Shown here: one piece after another, positions 44,749-54,128 of the stretch
How the letters are laid out: every line of letters starts with the position of its first letter
Position numbering within the stretch: position 1 is the first letter of the stretch
NCBI GenBank assembly: GCA_016865035.1
Contig: CP018227.1
Location: forward strand, 2,943,501-3,007,500
DNA from: Kordiimonadales bacterium IMCC3096
Lineage (GTDB): Bacteria; Pseudomonadota; Alphaproteobacteria; Minwuiales; Minwuiaceae
Length of the DNA: 64,000 nucleotides
Direction of reading: 5' to 3'
Translations under genes and position numbers: made by a program
The notes under the pieces: model-generated
The model's database searches: none
Seen by the model: only the letters and a program-made list of their open reading frames with translations
What the model was told of the DNA's origin: nothing

Positions 44749-46542
44749 TCAGAGCAGCCAGCCCTCCACCGACCCCGCGCGGCCTTTCAGCAGGACATCG
44801 CCGATACAGGTTGCATCATCAACGGCGCGCGCGGCAGTCACCGTCGCTCCGCTGGCCAGAATGACTGTTGCACCGGCATTGGCGGACAGTTTCGCTGCCT
44901 GTGTCTCCAGCCGGTTGGCGATATTCACCGTGTCACCGACGATCGTGTAGTTCATGCGGTCCGTCGCACCGATATTGCCGACAACCACGGGCCCGGTATG
45001 GAGGCCGATGCGGACGTTCACCGGATCATCGCGGTGACTGTTGTCCATCGCCACGGCCTCGCGGATGGCCCTTGCCGCCAGTACGGCCCGCGCCGCGTGA
45101 TCGTCCTGCGGCTCCGGCGCGCCCCAGAACGCCATGACCGCATCGCCGATGAACTTGTCGATGGTACCGCCGGTTGCCTCGATCTCCGCGGCCAGCAGAT
45201 CGAAATGCGCGTTCAGGAAGTCGGCCGTCTGCTGGGCGCTCCACTTCTCCGAACGGCCCGTGAATCCGCTGATGTCGGTGAACATCACCGTCACCATGCG
45301 TTCCTGGCTCATGGCGGCTTCGGGTTGTCCCTGCGCCATCAGGTTCTGCACCAGGCGCTTCGGAACATAGGTCTCGAACCAGCGCAGTCCCGTGATCATG
45401 CCGTTCATGGAGGCAGCAGCCTTGTCCAGTTCCCGGAAGGTACTGCGGGGCAGGGGTTCCAGCCCCTCCAGATCCAGCCTGCGTGCCCGATCTGCGAACT
45501 GCGCCAGCCTGACAAGCGGGCTGGCCAGACGCCGGGCGGCGAACAGGGCGATCAGCAGACTGAGGATCAGTACCGCGAACCCGGCCAGCCCGGCCTTCAG
45601 CAGGCGCAGCAGTTCCGTCGTCACATCCTCCAGCGGAAAGGCAAGCGCCAGCTTCCACGGTACGGTGCCATAGCGATCCATCCGCGCGATCAGCAGGACG
45701 TGATTGTCGCCGGGCAGGTTGACGATGCGGGACTCGAAATCCTCCGCCTGCACGGTCAGCAACTGGGTCCGCCCCTCCAGATAGGCACTCAGGATCGGAT
45801 CCTTGAAATCAGCCGCCGACAGGTGATCGGGGCGTGCATCGGCTGCGATGCGACCATCGAACATGGCCGGATGTGCCAGAACACGATCGTCGCCGTGAAT
45901 GATGAAGGCGGTGGCATAGACCTGGGCAGCGGCATCGGCCACGGTCCGGGCCAGCAGGTTGGTCGGCACTCGGGCGCCGATCATGCCGACGAACGTGCCA
46001 TCGATCTTCACCGCGCGCTGATAGGTCAGCAGCGGCGTGCCGATCTCGTGGTTCCACAGGATCTCGCCCCATTGTGGCGGCTGGTCCGCCGCCGCCGCGA
46101 TCCTGTCGATGATGTCGGGAACGCTCAGCAGATCGCCGCGGCTGACCACACCGTTGCCATCCTGGCGCCGCACATCCAGCATCTGTGCTTCCAGATCGAC
46201 GAATGACATGGCGCGGGTCACGGGTGTGGCGGCCAGCGCTCCGGTCATCATCTTGGCCAGAGGGCCGTCGATATTGAGCGGCTGGCGGGGGTTCTCCGCC
46301 TCCAGGAACGTGCCGACGAAGCCGACCTGTCTCTCGACAGGATGCAGCTCCGCATGGATTCCGTTCTGGATGAGTTGCAGCGCAATGCGCGCATTGCCGA
46401 GCAGCAGATCCTGCGTGTTGCGTCGCGCACTGCCAAAGCCGAGGAACAGCACGGTCACCACGGCCAGCAGCACCAGCCCACCAATGCCGATGGTCAGGCC
46501 CGCGCGCATGCCTATGGTCAATCGTGGCAACCGAAGCTTCAT
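44749..46542 (-). CDS. Membrane class III adenylate/guanylate cyclase with extracytoplasmic sensor
   Basis: A 597-residue receptor-type cyclase. A first membrane segment lies at about residues 15-37, then an extracytoplasmic sensor of roughly 270 residues with a Cache-like profile (GEILWNHEIGTPLLTYQRAV, FVGMIGARVP). A second membrane segment (GLAGFAVLILSLLIALFAA) leads to a HAMP-like linker. The C-terminal cyclase domain has both metal Asp residues (VMFTDISGFTGR; DKFIGDAVMAFWG), the purine-selecting Lys in IDKFIGD and Asp in IVGDTVNIANRLE, which points to ATP, and NxxxR for transition-state binding. The ATG at 46542 is preceded by an in-frame TTG. It is divergent from a LysE-type exporter gene. 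Confidence 0.9.
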   Translation of the reverse strand: MKLRLPRLTIGMRAGLTIGIGGLVLLAVVTVLFLGFGSARRNTQDLLLGNARIALQLIQNGIHAELHPVERQVGFVGTFLEAENPRQPLNIDGPLAKMMTGALAATPVTRAMSFVDLEAQMLDVRRQDGNGVVSRGDLLSVPDIIDRIAAAADQPPQWGEILWNHEIGTPLLTYQRAVKIDGTFVGMIGARVPTNLLARTVADAAAQVYATAFIIHGDDRVLAHPAMFDGRIAADARPDHLSAADFKDPILSAYLEGRTQLLTVQAEDFESRIVNLPGDNHVLLIARMDRYGTVPWKLALAFPLEDVTTELLRLLKAGLAGFAVLILSLLIALFAARRLASPLVRLAQFADRARRLDLEGLEPLPRSTFRELDKAAASMNGMITGLRWFETYVPKRLVQNLMAQGQPEAAMSQERMVTVMFTDISGFTGRSEKWSAQQTADFLNAHFDLLAAEIEATGGTIDKFIGDAVMAFWGAPEPQDDHAARAVLAARAIREAVAMDNSHRDDPVNVRIGLHTGPVVVGNIGATDRMNYTIVGDTVNIANRLETQAAKLSANAGATVILASGATVTAARAVDDATCIGDVLLKGRAGSVEGWLL

Positions 46543-46586
46543 CAAGGTGCTATACGGGCAATCCGGTTCGGTTAGAAGGGGCTTTG

Positions 46587-47192
46587 ATGAGCGCGGCGAT
46601 TGAAGGGTTTCTGTTGAGCTTCGGACTGATTCTCGCCATCGGTGCCCAGAACGCCTTCGTGCTGCGTCAGGGACTGAAACGGGAGTATGTCCTGACGATC
46701 ACGACGATTTGCGCGGCAGCCGACGCGTTGCTGATCGGCGCGGGCGTCCTGGGGCTGGGCAGCCTGATCCGGGAAGCGCCCGGACTGATCACGATCGTCA
46801 CCATTGGCGGCGCGGTCTTCCTGTTCGCATACGGGTTGCTGGCGCTGCGCCGCGCGCTGTCGCCCTCCGCCCTGGAAGCCGCCGCAGACCGCGGCCTGAG
46901 TTACCGGGGGGCCATCCTGACGGTGCTGGCCTTCACGTTCCTGAACCCGCACGTCTATCTGGATACGGTGGTGATGCTGGGTGGCCTGTCCGCACGCTAC
47001 GACCTCGCCAGCCGCTTCGCCTTCTGGGGGGGCGGCGCGCTGGCATCGGCCGTCTTCTTCTACAGCCTGGGCTTTGGCGCGCGCTGGCTTTCGCCCGTGT
47101 TCGCGCGCCCGTCAGCCTGGCGGGTCTTTGATGTGATCGTCGGACTGATCATGTGGGGTATCGCGGCATCACTGCTCACGACGCTTGCCTGA
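46587..47192 (+). CDS. LysE/ArgO family amino acid exporter
   Basis: A 201-residue inner-membrane exporter. The N-terminal block GFLLSFGLILAIGAQNAFVLRQGLKREY is typical of the LysE/ArgO branch (basic amino acid export) rather than RhtB, and ILTVLAFTFLNPHVYLDTVVMLG is the second family signature. About six membrane segments are present. ATG 46587 follows AAGGGG. It converges with the DUF4167 gene, the stop codons being adjacent. No LysG/ArgP-type regulator is adjacent, so the inducer is unknown. Confidence 0.88.
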   Translation: MSAAIEGFLLSFGLILAIGAQNAFVLRQGLKREYVLTITTICAAADALLIGAGVLGLGSLIREAPGLITIVTIGGAVFLFAYGLLALRRALSPSALEAAADRGLSYRGAILTVLAFTFLNPHVYLDTVVMLGGLSARYDLASRFAFWGGGALASAVFFYSLGFGARWLSPVFARPSAWRVFDVIVGLIMWGIAASLLTTLA

Positions 47193-47966
47193 TCAGTCAG
47201 CCGCATCCTCGGATGCCGGATCGGCCGGCGCCGCAGCGGCGGGGCTTTCCTCGCGCGGCTTGCGCGGCCGGCGCACGCGCTTCACGACTCGTTCGAGGCC
47301 AGCGGTGTCCGACTCCTCGACCTGGGCTACAGGTGCGGCGGGTGCGGTGACGGGGATTGGTGCCGGTGCGCTGTCTTCGGGGGTGTCGGAGGCAGCGGCC
47401 TGCGGCTGGCCGTCTGCCTGCCCGTCACGGTCCCGGTTCTCGCTCCGGCGGGGCCGACGCGGTTGCCGGGGCGCGCGTTCCTGCCGCTCCCCACGGTCCT
47501 GCCGCTCGCCACGGTCCTGGAACTCCGACCGGTCCTGATCGTCGTCGTCATTCCCCTGATTCTGCTGGCCCCGGTTGTCATCACCGTTGTTGTTGCGGCC
47601 CTGGTTGCGCCGTTGTCCACGGCGCGGATCATCGGGCTGATCCTGCTCGGCAAAGTCGCGATCTTCGTCCATGCCCGGCTGGCCGTTCTGATCATAGTCG
47701 CCGCCGCCGTTCTGCTGCGGACGGTTGTTCGGCTGCTGGCTGGACATGATGCGGTAATAGTGTTCGGCGTGCTGCCAGAAACCTTCCGCAGCAATCGGGT
47801 CGCCCGTTGCCTGCGCGTCCCGCGCAAGCTGGCTGTACTTCTCGTAGACCTGGCTGGCGTTACCGCGGATCTTGCCCTCGGGACCGTTGCTTTCAAAGCT
47901 GCGGTTGGGATTCGGTGCGCGCCGGTTTGAACGACCGCGCGCACGGTTCTTGTTGGGTGCTCTCAT
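47193..47966 (-). CDS. DUF4167 domain protein
   Basis: A 257-residue alphaproteobacterial protein. The N-terminal 75 residues hold the DUF4167 core: basic NRARGRSNRRAPNPNRSFES, then GPEGKIRGNASQVYEKYSQL and DPIAAEGFWQHAEHYYRIM. The remainder is a long disordered tail rich in Gln, Asn, Asp, Arg and Pro, ending in an Ala/Glu-rich stretch. The start at 47966 (MRAPNKN) matches the usual family start and has GGCGGA upstream. The basic, low-complexity make-up suggests RNA or ribosome association, which is an inference. It is the last gene of the rodZ-ispG-hisS-prfA-prmC series. Confidence 0.88.
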   Translation of the reverse strand: MRAPNKNRARGRSNRRAPNPNRSFESNGPEGKIRGNASQVYEKYSQLARDAQATGDPIAAEGFWQHAEHYYRIMSSQQPNNRPQQNGGGDYDQNGQPGMDEDRDFAEQDQPDDPRRGQRRNQGRNNNGDDNRGQQNQGNDDDDQDRSEFQDRGERQDRGERQERAPRQPRRPRRSENRDRDGQADGQPQAAASDTPEDSAPAPIPVTAPAAPVAQVEESDTAGLERVVKRVRRPRKPREESPAAAAPADPASEDAAD

Positions 47967-48110
47967 TGATCCGCCAAATTGTCGCTTCGGGATATCATCC
48001 ATCGTCTTCTGACGAGAGATGCCTGCTCGCGCAAACGCGCTTTTGTGTGAGCTGTCGGTCCGGGGGGTATGCCGAAAGACATATCACGCCCGAAAGGCCG
48101 TGAACGAAAG

Positions 48111-49016
48111 CTACGTCGTACCACCGCCATTTCCAAGTGCTTTTTTTGCACAGACGGCGGTTTGCAGCGCGACTCCACGATTTATTCCACCCAGATCGGT
48201 GGCTGTTGCGGTGATTTCAAGGCCGGAGTGTTCTGCCAGCCGTGCCATGGCCGCCTCCTGCCCCTGCCCATGCTCCAGAATCGCAGTGCCTTCGGCTTTC
48301 AGGTGACCGGCAAGTCGCGGCAGCAGGATGCGATAGGGATCAAGACCATCCCGACCGCCATCCAGCGCCAGACGCGGTTCGTGGTCCCGGACTTCCGGGG
48401 CCAGGCCGTGGATGTCGTCGGACGGGATGTAGGGCGGATTGCTGATGATGAGGTCAAAGTGTCCTGTGACGCCGGACAGCCATTCGCCTTGCTGAAACGC
48501 GGCGCGATCCTGCAGCCCCAGCGCGGCGGCATTGCCCCTGGCCACTTCCAGTGCCGCCGCCGAAATATCGATCCCGAGACCCTGCGCCTGCGGACGCTCC
48601 GCCAGCAGGGTCAGCAGCAGACAGCCCGTCCCCGTGCCCAGATCGAGAATGCGTGTGGGCTCATCGGACGCCAGATGCCGCAAGGCCAGTTCGACAACAC
48701 ATTCGGAATCGGGGCGCGGGTCCAGCACGTCCGGCGTGACCATGAACGCCCGCCCGTAGAATTCCCTGCGACCTGTCAGGTGAGACACGGGCCTGCGTTC
48801 CAGACGACCGTCGATCAGGGCATCGAAGCGCGCGACCTGAGCCGGGGCGACGGGCCTGGTGGATCCTGGCAAGAGGCTGGCCGGGTCGCACTGCATGGCG
48901 TTGCCCAGCAGTACCCGCGCGTCCAGTCTGGGCGACGGCAGATCGGCCTGCCGGAGCTGCCGCGTGGCCCGGTCCAGCAGCGCACCGACGGTTTCCTGTT
49001 CAGCTGGCCTCGGCAA
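48111..49016 (-). CDS. prmC: Peptide chain release factor N5-glutamine methyltransferase
   Basis: A 301-residue SAM-dependent enzyme that methylates the Gln of the GGQ motif in release factors. The N-terminal helical domain precedes the Rossmann part with [16 protein letters not shown] and the signature [10 protein letters not shown], whose NPPY binds the target glutamine. The start is TTG 49016, inside the last codons of prfA; no better ATG is available and the reading matches the family from the start. It overlaps its substrate gene prfA by 17 nt, the common prfA-prmC coupling. Confidence 0.94.
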   Translation of the reverse strand: MPRPAEQETVGALLDRATRQLRQADLPSPRLDARVLLGNAMQCDPASLLPGSTRPVAPAQVARFDALIDGRLERRPVSHLTGRREFYGRAFMVTPDVLDPRPDSECVVELALRHLASDEPTRILDLGTGTGCLLLTLLAERPQAQGLGIDISAAALEVARGNAAALGLQDRAAFQQGEWLSGVTGHFDLIISNPPYIPSDDIHGLAPEVRDHEPRLALDGGRDGLDPYRILLPRLAGHLKAEGTAILEHGQGQEAAMARLAEHSGLEITATATDLGGINRGVALQTAVCAKKALGNGGGTT

Positions 49017-50082
49017 GGCTTTCCAACCGCCGGGCCTGATCCTCTGCCACCAGCGCCTCGATCACCTCACCCAACGCGTCACCGCTGACGATCTCCGCCA
49101 GCTTGTAGAGTGTCAGGTTGATGCGATGATCGGTCATGCGCCCCTGCGGGAAGTTGTAGGTGCGTATCCGCTCCGACCGGTCGCCGCTGCCGACCTGCTG
49201 CCGACGGTCCGCCGCACGCTCGCCATCGACGCGCTGCCGCTCCGCATCATAGAGGCGGGCACGCAGCACCTTCATCGCCTTGGCGCGGTTCTTGTGCTGG
49301 GACTTCTCGTCCTGCTGCGTCACCACGATACCTGTGGGGATATGCGTGATCCGGACCGCCGAGTCGGTGGTGTTGACGGACTGGCCGCCCGGCCCGGAGG
49401 CACGGTAGACATCGATGCGCAGATCCTGGTCGTCGATCACCACATCGACCTCCTGCGCCTCCGGCAGGACCGCGACAGTGGCAGCGGAGGTATGGATGCG
49501 CCCGCCGGATTCGGTCTGCGGCACCCGCTGGACACGATGGGTGCCGGATTCGAACTTCAGGTTGGCGAAGACATTCTGGCCATTGATCTCGGCGATGCCT
49601 TCCTTCAGGCCGCCCAGATCGGTCTCGCTGATCTCCATGGCCTGAAACCGCCAGCCGGAGAGTTCGGCGTAACGCTGGTACATGCGGAACAGTTCGCCCG
49701 CGAACAGGGCTGCTTCCTCCCCGCCCGTACCGGCGCGGACCTCCAGGATGGCGCTGCGGGCGTCGGCCGCGTCACCGGGCAGCAGCTGCAGCATCAGCGA
49801 CCGCTCCAGCGCCGGGCGTTCCTTCGACAGCGTGTCCAGCTCGTCCCGCGCCAGATCGCGCATCTCCGCATCCCCGTCCGGATCGTCGATCAGGGCCTGC
49901 AGGTCGGCCGCCTCCGCATCCATGGCCGAAAGGCGGTTGATACCCTCCACGACGGGGCTCAGTTCAGCATATTCCCGGGCCAGGTCGGTGAAATCGTCAC
50001 GATCCCCGCCGCCCTCCGCCATCAGGGCTTCCAGTTCCTCATGACGTACCTGAATGCGTTTCAGCCGGTCGCGCGGGATCAT
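49000..50082 (-). CDS. prfA: Peptide chain release factor 1
   Basis: A 360-residue class-I release factor for UAA and UAG. The catalytic loop [15 protein letters not shown] contains GGQ. The codon-recognition tripeptide position in [17 protein letters not shown] reads PQT where E. coli RF1 has PAT; the middle residue varies in the family while Pro and Thr are kept. The ending with [20 protein letters not shown] is RF1/RF2-typical. It starts one base into the hisS stop (TGATG) and overlaps prmC at its end. Confidence 0.97.
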   Translation of the reverse strand: MIPRDRLKRIQVRHEELEALMAEGGGDRDDFTDLAREYAELSPVVEGINRLSAMDAEAADLQALIDDPDGDAEMRDLARDELDTLSKERPALERSLMLQLLPGDAADARSAILEVRAGTGGEEAALFAGELFRMYQRYAELSGWRFQAMEISETDLGGLKEGIAEINGQNVFANLKFESGTHRVQRVPQTESGGRIHTSAATVAVLPEAQEVDVVIDDQDLRIDVYRASGPGGQSVNTTDSAVRITHIPTGIVVTQQDEKSQHKNRAKAMKVLRARLYDAERQRVDGERAADRRQQVGSGDRSERIRTYNFPQGRMTDHRINLTLYKLAEIVSGDALGEVIEALVAEDQARRLESLAEAS

Positions 50083-51338
50083 CAGACGCGGCTTCCCTCA
50101 TGTTCAGCCAGTGCCCGGGTCAGACCGTCCAGCGCAACCTCGCTCTGATCGCCGGTCGTCAGGTTGCGCACCTGAACCACGCCCTTCGCCAGCTCGTCGT
50201 CGCCAAAGATCAGGGCCGCCGCCGCATTCAGCTTGTCGGCACGCTTCATGCGCTTGCCGAGATTGCCGCGAAAGGCCTGATCGACGATGAAGCCGTCACG
50301 GCGCAGCGCCTGTCCGATCTTCAGGGCTTCGGTCTCCGCGTCCTCACCGATCGGGATCAGCGCAATGGGGCGGGGGGCTGCGCCGGTCGCCCCGGAGAGC
50401 ATCGCCAGCCGCTCGATACCGCCCGCCCAGCCGATGCCGGGGGTCGCGGGGCCGCCAAGCTGGCCGATCAGCCCGTCATAGCGCCCGCCCGCGATTACTG
50501 CCCCCTGTGCACCCAGCGCGTCGGTCACGAACTCGAATGCGGTGTGGGTGTAGTAGTCCAGACCGCGCACCAGCCGGGGGTTCAGTTCGTAGGCGATGCC
50601 CAGCGTGTCCAGCCCGAACAGGACGGTGCCGAAGAAGTCCTGGCTATGCTGGTTCAGATAGTCGCCGAACAGCGGCGCGTTCTCCACGATCCTGCGGTCG
50701 CCCTCATCCTTCGAATCGAGAATGCGGAGCGGATTGCGCGTCAGACGACCGAGACTGTCTTCCGACAGGCTGGATCGGTGGTCGTTGAAATAGGCCACCA
50801 GCGCCTCGCGGTAGCTGTCGCGGCTTTCAGGATCGCCCAGGGTATTCAGGTGCAGCACCGTCTTGTGCAGCACATTCAGCCGGTTGAGGATTTCCGCGCC
50901 GACCGAGATCACCTCCACGTCCGCCGCCGGTTCAGGGGCACCGATGATCTCGATGTCGATCTGGTGGAACTGGCGCTGACGGCCCTTCTGCGGACGCTCG
51001 TAGCGGAACATCGGTCCGGCACCGAAGGCGCGGAACGGCACATTCTGCTGCAGCCCGTTGGAGATGAAGGCCCGGCAGATCGCCGCCGTGTATTCGGGGC
51101 GCAGCGTGATCGACTCGCCGCCGCGATCATCGAAGGAATACATTTCCTTCGAGACCACGTCCGACGTTTCACCCATCGAGCGGGCGAAGACATCGGTGAA
51201 CTCGAAGATCGGCGTCGCCATCTCCCGATAGCCGTAGGTCGCTGCGGTCTGGCGCGCGACGGAGATGACTTCCCCGTGCGCGGCGAAGTCATCAGGCAAC
51301 AGGTCGTGGGTGCCGCGAACGGGCTGGGCTTTGGCCAT
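50082..51338 (-). CDS. hisS: Histidyl-tRNA synthetase
   Basis: A 418-residue class II aminoacyl-tRNA synthetase. Motif 1 is in [27 protein letters not shown], motif 2 in [16 protein letters not shown], the HisA-type motif [15 protein letters not shown] binds histidine, and motif 3 [13 protein letters not shown]...[11 protein letters not shown] carries the ATP Arg. The C-terminal anticodon-binding domain is complete. The ribosome binding site is weak (AGAAGAAA). It lies between ispG and prfA in a conserved order. Confidence 0.97.
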   Translation of the reverse strand: MAKAQPVRGTHDLLPDDFAAHGEVISVARQTAATYGYREMATPIFEFTDVFARSMGETSDVVSKEMYSFDDRGGESITLRPEYTAAICRAFISNGLQQNVPFRAFGAGPMFRYERPQKGRQRQFHQIDIEIIGAPEPAADVEVISVGAEILNRLNVLHKTVLHLNTLGDPESRDSYREALVAYFNDHRSSLSEDSLGRLTRNPLRILDSKDEGDRRIVENAPLFGDYLNQHSQDFFGTVLFGLDTLGIAYELNPRLVRGLDYYTHTAFEFVTDALGAQGAVIAGGRYDGLIGQLGGPATPGIGWAGGIERLAMLSGATGAAPRPIALIPIGEDAETEALKIGQALRRDGFIVDQAFRGNLGKRMKRADKLNAAAALIFGDDELAKGVVQVRNLTTGDQSEVALDGLTRALAEHEGSRV

Positions 51339-51387
51339 GGGTTTCTTCTTGTTTCAGGTGTTCGGATGAAGTGGAGGTCGGACCGGC

Positions 51388-52521
51388 TCAGGCGGCGTCC
51401 GGTGTTGCCGCCTCGGCTGCTTCGGCGGCCTGGATGGCGGCGACCTTCGCCTCCACCATGCCGACGATATGCTCGACCAGCTTCTCGTCGTCGACATTGT
51501 GGTCCGCAATGCCTCCGACATAGACCTTGTGATTGCGGCCCTTGGCGCCGCCGGTCAGGCCGATGTCGGTTTCCCGCGCCTCGCCCGGTCCGTTCACGAC
51601 ACAGCCGATGATCGACAGCGTCATCGGTGTCGTGATGTGGGCCAGTCTCTCCTCCAGCACTTCCACGGTCTTGATGACGGGAAAGGCCTGCCGGGCGCAG
51701 GAGGGACAGGAAATGATGGTGACACCCCTGCGGCGAAGCCCGAGCGACTTCAGGATCTCGTAGCCGACCTTCACCTCTTCCACCGGATCGGCGGAAAGCG
51801 ATACCCGGATCGTGTCTCCGATCCCGGCCCACAGCAGGGCGCCCAGGCCAATGGATGACTTCACGGAGCCGCCGATCATGCCGCCCGCCTCCGTGATGCC
51901 CAGGTGCAGGGGGTAGTCACAGGCCTCTGCCAGACCCTGGTAGGCGGCAACCGACAGGAAGACGTCGGACGCCTTGACGGAGATCTTGAACTCGCGGAAG
52001 TCGTTGTCTTCCAGGATGCGGGCGTGATCCAGCGCGCTCTCGACCATCGCTTCCGGGCAGGGTTCGCCGTACTTCTCCAGCAGGTGCCGCTCCAGACTGC
52101 CGGCATTGACGCCGATACGCATGGAGCAACCGTGATCCCGTGCGGCCTTCACGACCTCCCGGACCCGTTCGGCGGATCCGATGTTGCCGGGATTGATCCG
52201 CAGGCATGCCGCGCCCGCCTCCGCCGCCTCGATGGCGCGCTTGTAGTGGAAATGGATGTCGGCGACGATGGGCACCGAGGCGGCGCGCACGATCTGGCGC
52301 AGCGCCTTCGTCGATTCCTCGTCGGGGCAGGAGACACGGACGATGTCCGCCCCTGCCTCCTCCGCCGCGCGGACCTGGGCGATGGTGGCTTCCGCGTCCG
52401 AAGTCACCGTGTTGGTCATGGTCTGTACGGCAATCGGGGCGTCGCCACCCACCAGAACATCGCCAACCCTGATCTGGCGGGACTTGCGGCGGTAGATGTC
52501 GCGATAGGGGCGGACGCTCAT
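51388..52521 (-). CDS. ispG: 4-hydroxy-3-methylbut-2-enyl diphosphate synthase
   Basis: A 377-residue iron-sulfur enzyme of the MEP isoprenoid pathway that converts MEcPP to HMBPP. The TIM-barrel part begins with [15 protein letters not shown] and [14 protein letters not shown], and contains LRINPGNIG. The C-terminal part holds the 4Fe-4S ligands: ISCPSCARQ (two Cys) and [12 protein letters not shown] (third Cys), followed by the Glu ligand. GAGGAT precedes the start. The last 20 residues are an Ala-rich tail. Confidence 0.97.
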   Translation of the reverse strand: MSVRPYRDIYRRKSRQIRVGDVLVGGDAPIAVQTMTNTVTSDAEATIAQVRAAEEAGADIVRVSCPDEESTKALRQIVRAASVPIVADIHFHYKRAIEAAEAGAACLRINPGNIGSAERVREVVKAARDHGCSMRIGVNAGSLERHLLEKYGEPCPEAMVESALDHARILEDNDFREFKISVKASDVFLSVAAYQGLAEACDYPLHLGITEAGGMIGGSVKSSIGLGALLWAGIGDTIRVSLSADPVEEVKVGYEILKSLGLRRRGVTIISCPSCARQAFPVIKTVEVLEERLAHITTPMTLSIIGCVVNGPGEARETDIGLTGGAKGRNHKVYVGGIADHNVDDEKLVEHIVGMVEAKVAAIQAAEAAEAATPDAA

Positions 52522-52631
52522 GGGGCGATCCTCACTCTCGGTTTGTCTGGTTCGTGCGGCAGGTCAGCCTGCGGCTGCATTGTTACGACATGGGGTCGCA
52601 ACAGGGGAGGGGGAAGCGACGCAGATTGTCG

Positions 52632-53936
52632 CTAACGCGTTCCGGCGTTCTTCAGCAGCCAGTCCGGATCCAGCGCCAGGTTGTTCTGCGCATCCGACAG
52701 CCGCCCGACGGGGCCCAGGTTCCTGCCATCGACGATGAGCTCCAGGCCATTGACGTTGTCGCTGCGGATCAGCAGCCCGTCCAGGTCCGGTGCGCGATAC
52801 TCATCACCCGCCTGCAACACGCGATGCGGCAGAACCGTGCGACCCCCGGCCTGCTTCACGAAGATCTGCGCACGGTCGGTGGCACGGATGATGATGCGCG
52901 CATCCGTATTGGCAACGCCGAAGACGCGCGGGACAGATTCCGCGCGCGGTGCTGTCGGCGGCAGGGGCGGCGGGCCGAGCGCGGCAATCTGCGGCACGAC
53001 CGGCTCACTGGTCGCCGTGTTCTCGACAGCCGGTGCGGTCTCAGCCACAGCCTGCGTGCCGTCTTCCTGTGCCTGGCCGACAGGTTCAGACGCAATGGAA
53101 CGATTCAGGGGCGCCGTGTCGACGTCAGTCAGCGGCGCCGATGCCTCGGAACGGGGAACTGTTGCCGGTTCTGTTTCCGTCACCGGCGGTTCCGCCACAG
53201 TGATGTCTCTGGCGGGTGCCGCCGCGTCGGCAGTCCCGACCGGCGCCGACTCCGTCCTGGCATCGGCGGCATTCGCGGCCATCAGACTGCCGGAGTTCTC
53301 TTCGGACACCGAATTCCCGTCGTTGGTGTCCCGAGACTGCCCCGCGACTGCCTGGACCGTGGTGGCGGCCTGCTCCGGAGCGGCGGTCGTCGGCGTGGCG
53401 GTGACCGTCTGGACCTGTCGGGCAATGCTCTCCGGCACCTCCGGCACGATATCGACCGTCTGCTGATCTTTCCCCTGCAACACGAACCAGCCGCCATAGA
53501 CAGCGGCCCCCAGCAGGACAGCGACCAGCAGGGTTGCCTTGCCGGGGCGTCGGTTCTCGTTCTGCGGTACGGGGAACTCCAGACGGCGGCTGTGACCACC
53601 GGTCCCGGCCTCGTCCTTGAACATCTGGACGCAGACATCGCCGTCAGCGCCCAGGAATTCGGCATAGCTGCGCAGGAAACCGATGGCATAGATGCGCCCC
53701 GGCAGATCGCCGAAACGCCCTTCCTCGATGGCTTCCAGATAGGCAACGCGAATGCGCAGGCGGTCCGAAACCTCGGACAGCAGCAGGCCGAACCGGTCGC
53801 GCTCCGCCTTCAGTTCGGCGCCGACCCCCCGATAGACGCCGTCACCACCGCTTTCGGCCGCCTCGACCTCATAGAGGTTCAGTCGACCTTCGCGCAATGA
53901 TCGATCGTCGGCAATCTGGCGACCGCTGTCAGGCAT
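52632..53936 (-). CDS. rodZ: RodZ-like cytoskeletal HTH membrane protein
   Basis: A 434-residue protein of RodZ layout, linking MreB to the elongation machinery. The N-terminal cytoplasmic HTH_25-like domain spans about residues 38-105 (GAELKAERDRFGLLLSEVSDRLRI; YLEAIEEGRFGDLP; YAIGFLRSYAEFLGAD). One membrane segment lies near 135-155 (ATLLVAVLLGAAVYGGWFVL). A long Ala/Pro/Thr/Glu-rich periplasmic linker follows, then a C-terminal DUF4115 beta-domain (DARIIIRATDRAQIFVKQ ... LELIVDGRNLGPVG). The start at 53936 has GAGGAG about 12 nt upstream; an earlier frame adds a Cys/His-rich prefix. Its place before ispG is conserved. Confidence 0.88.
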   Translation of the reverse strand: MPDSGRQIADDRSLREGRLNLYEVEAAESGGDGVYRGVGAELKAERDRFGLLLSEVSDRLRIRVAYLEAIEEGRFGDLPGRIYAIGFLRSYAEFLGADGDVCVQMFKDEAGTGGHSRRLEFPVPQNENRRPGKATLLVAVLLGAAVYGGWFVLQGKDQQTVDIVPEVPESIARQVQTVTATPTTAAPEQAATTVQAVAGQSRDTNDGNSVSEENSGSLMAANAADARTESAPVGTADAAAPARDITVAEPPVTETEPATVPRSEASAPLTDVDTAPLNRSIASEPVGQAQEDGTQAVAETAPAVENTATSEPVVPQIAALGPPPLPPTAPRAESVPRVFGVANTDARIIIRATDRAQIFVKQAGGRTVLPHRVLQAGDEYRAPDLDGLLIRSDNVNGLELIVDGRNLGPVGRLSDAQNNLALDPDWLLKNAGTR

Positions 53937-54128
53937 GGCGCAATTCGGCTCCTCAGGGGCAGGGTGTCCCTGCTGCAACATTCCAGATGCAAATGCGTGA
54001 GATCGGCGGCTGGCTCCTGCCAGTCTGCGAATCGATCTTTCGCAGTGCACCATCGCGGTTTCTTAGCGAACTTTGGGGGACAGTAGAAGGGAAATCTGGC
54101 GGGAAAAGGGCAGTTTTTCAGGGGGGTT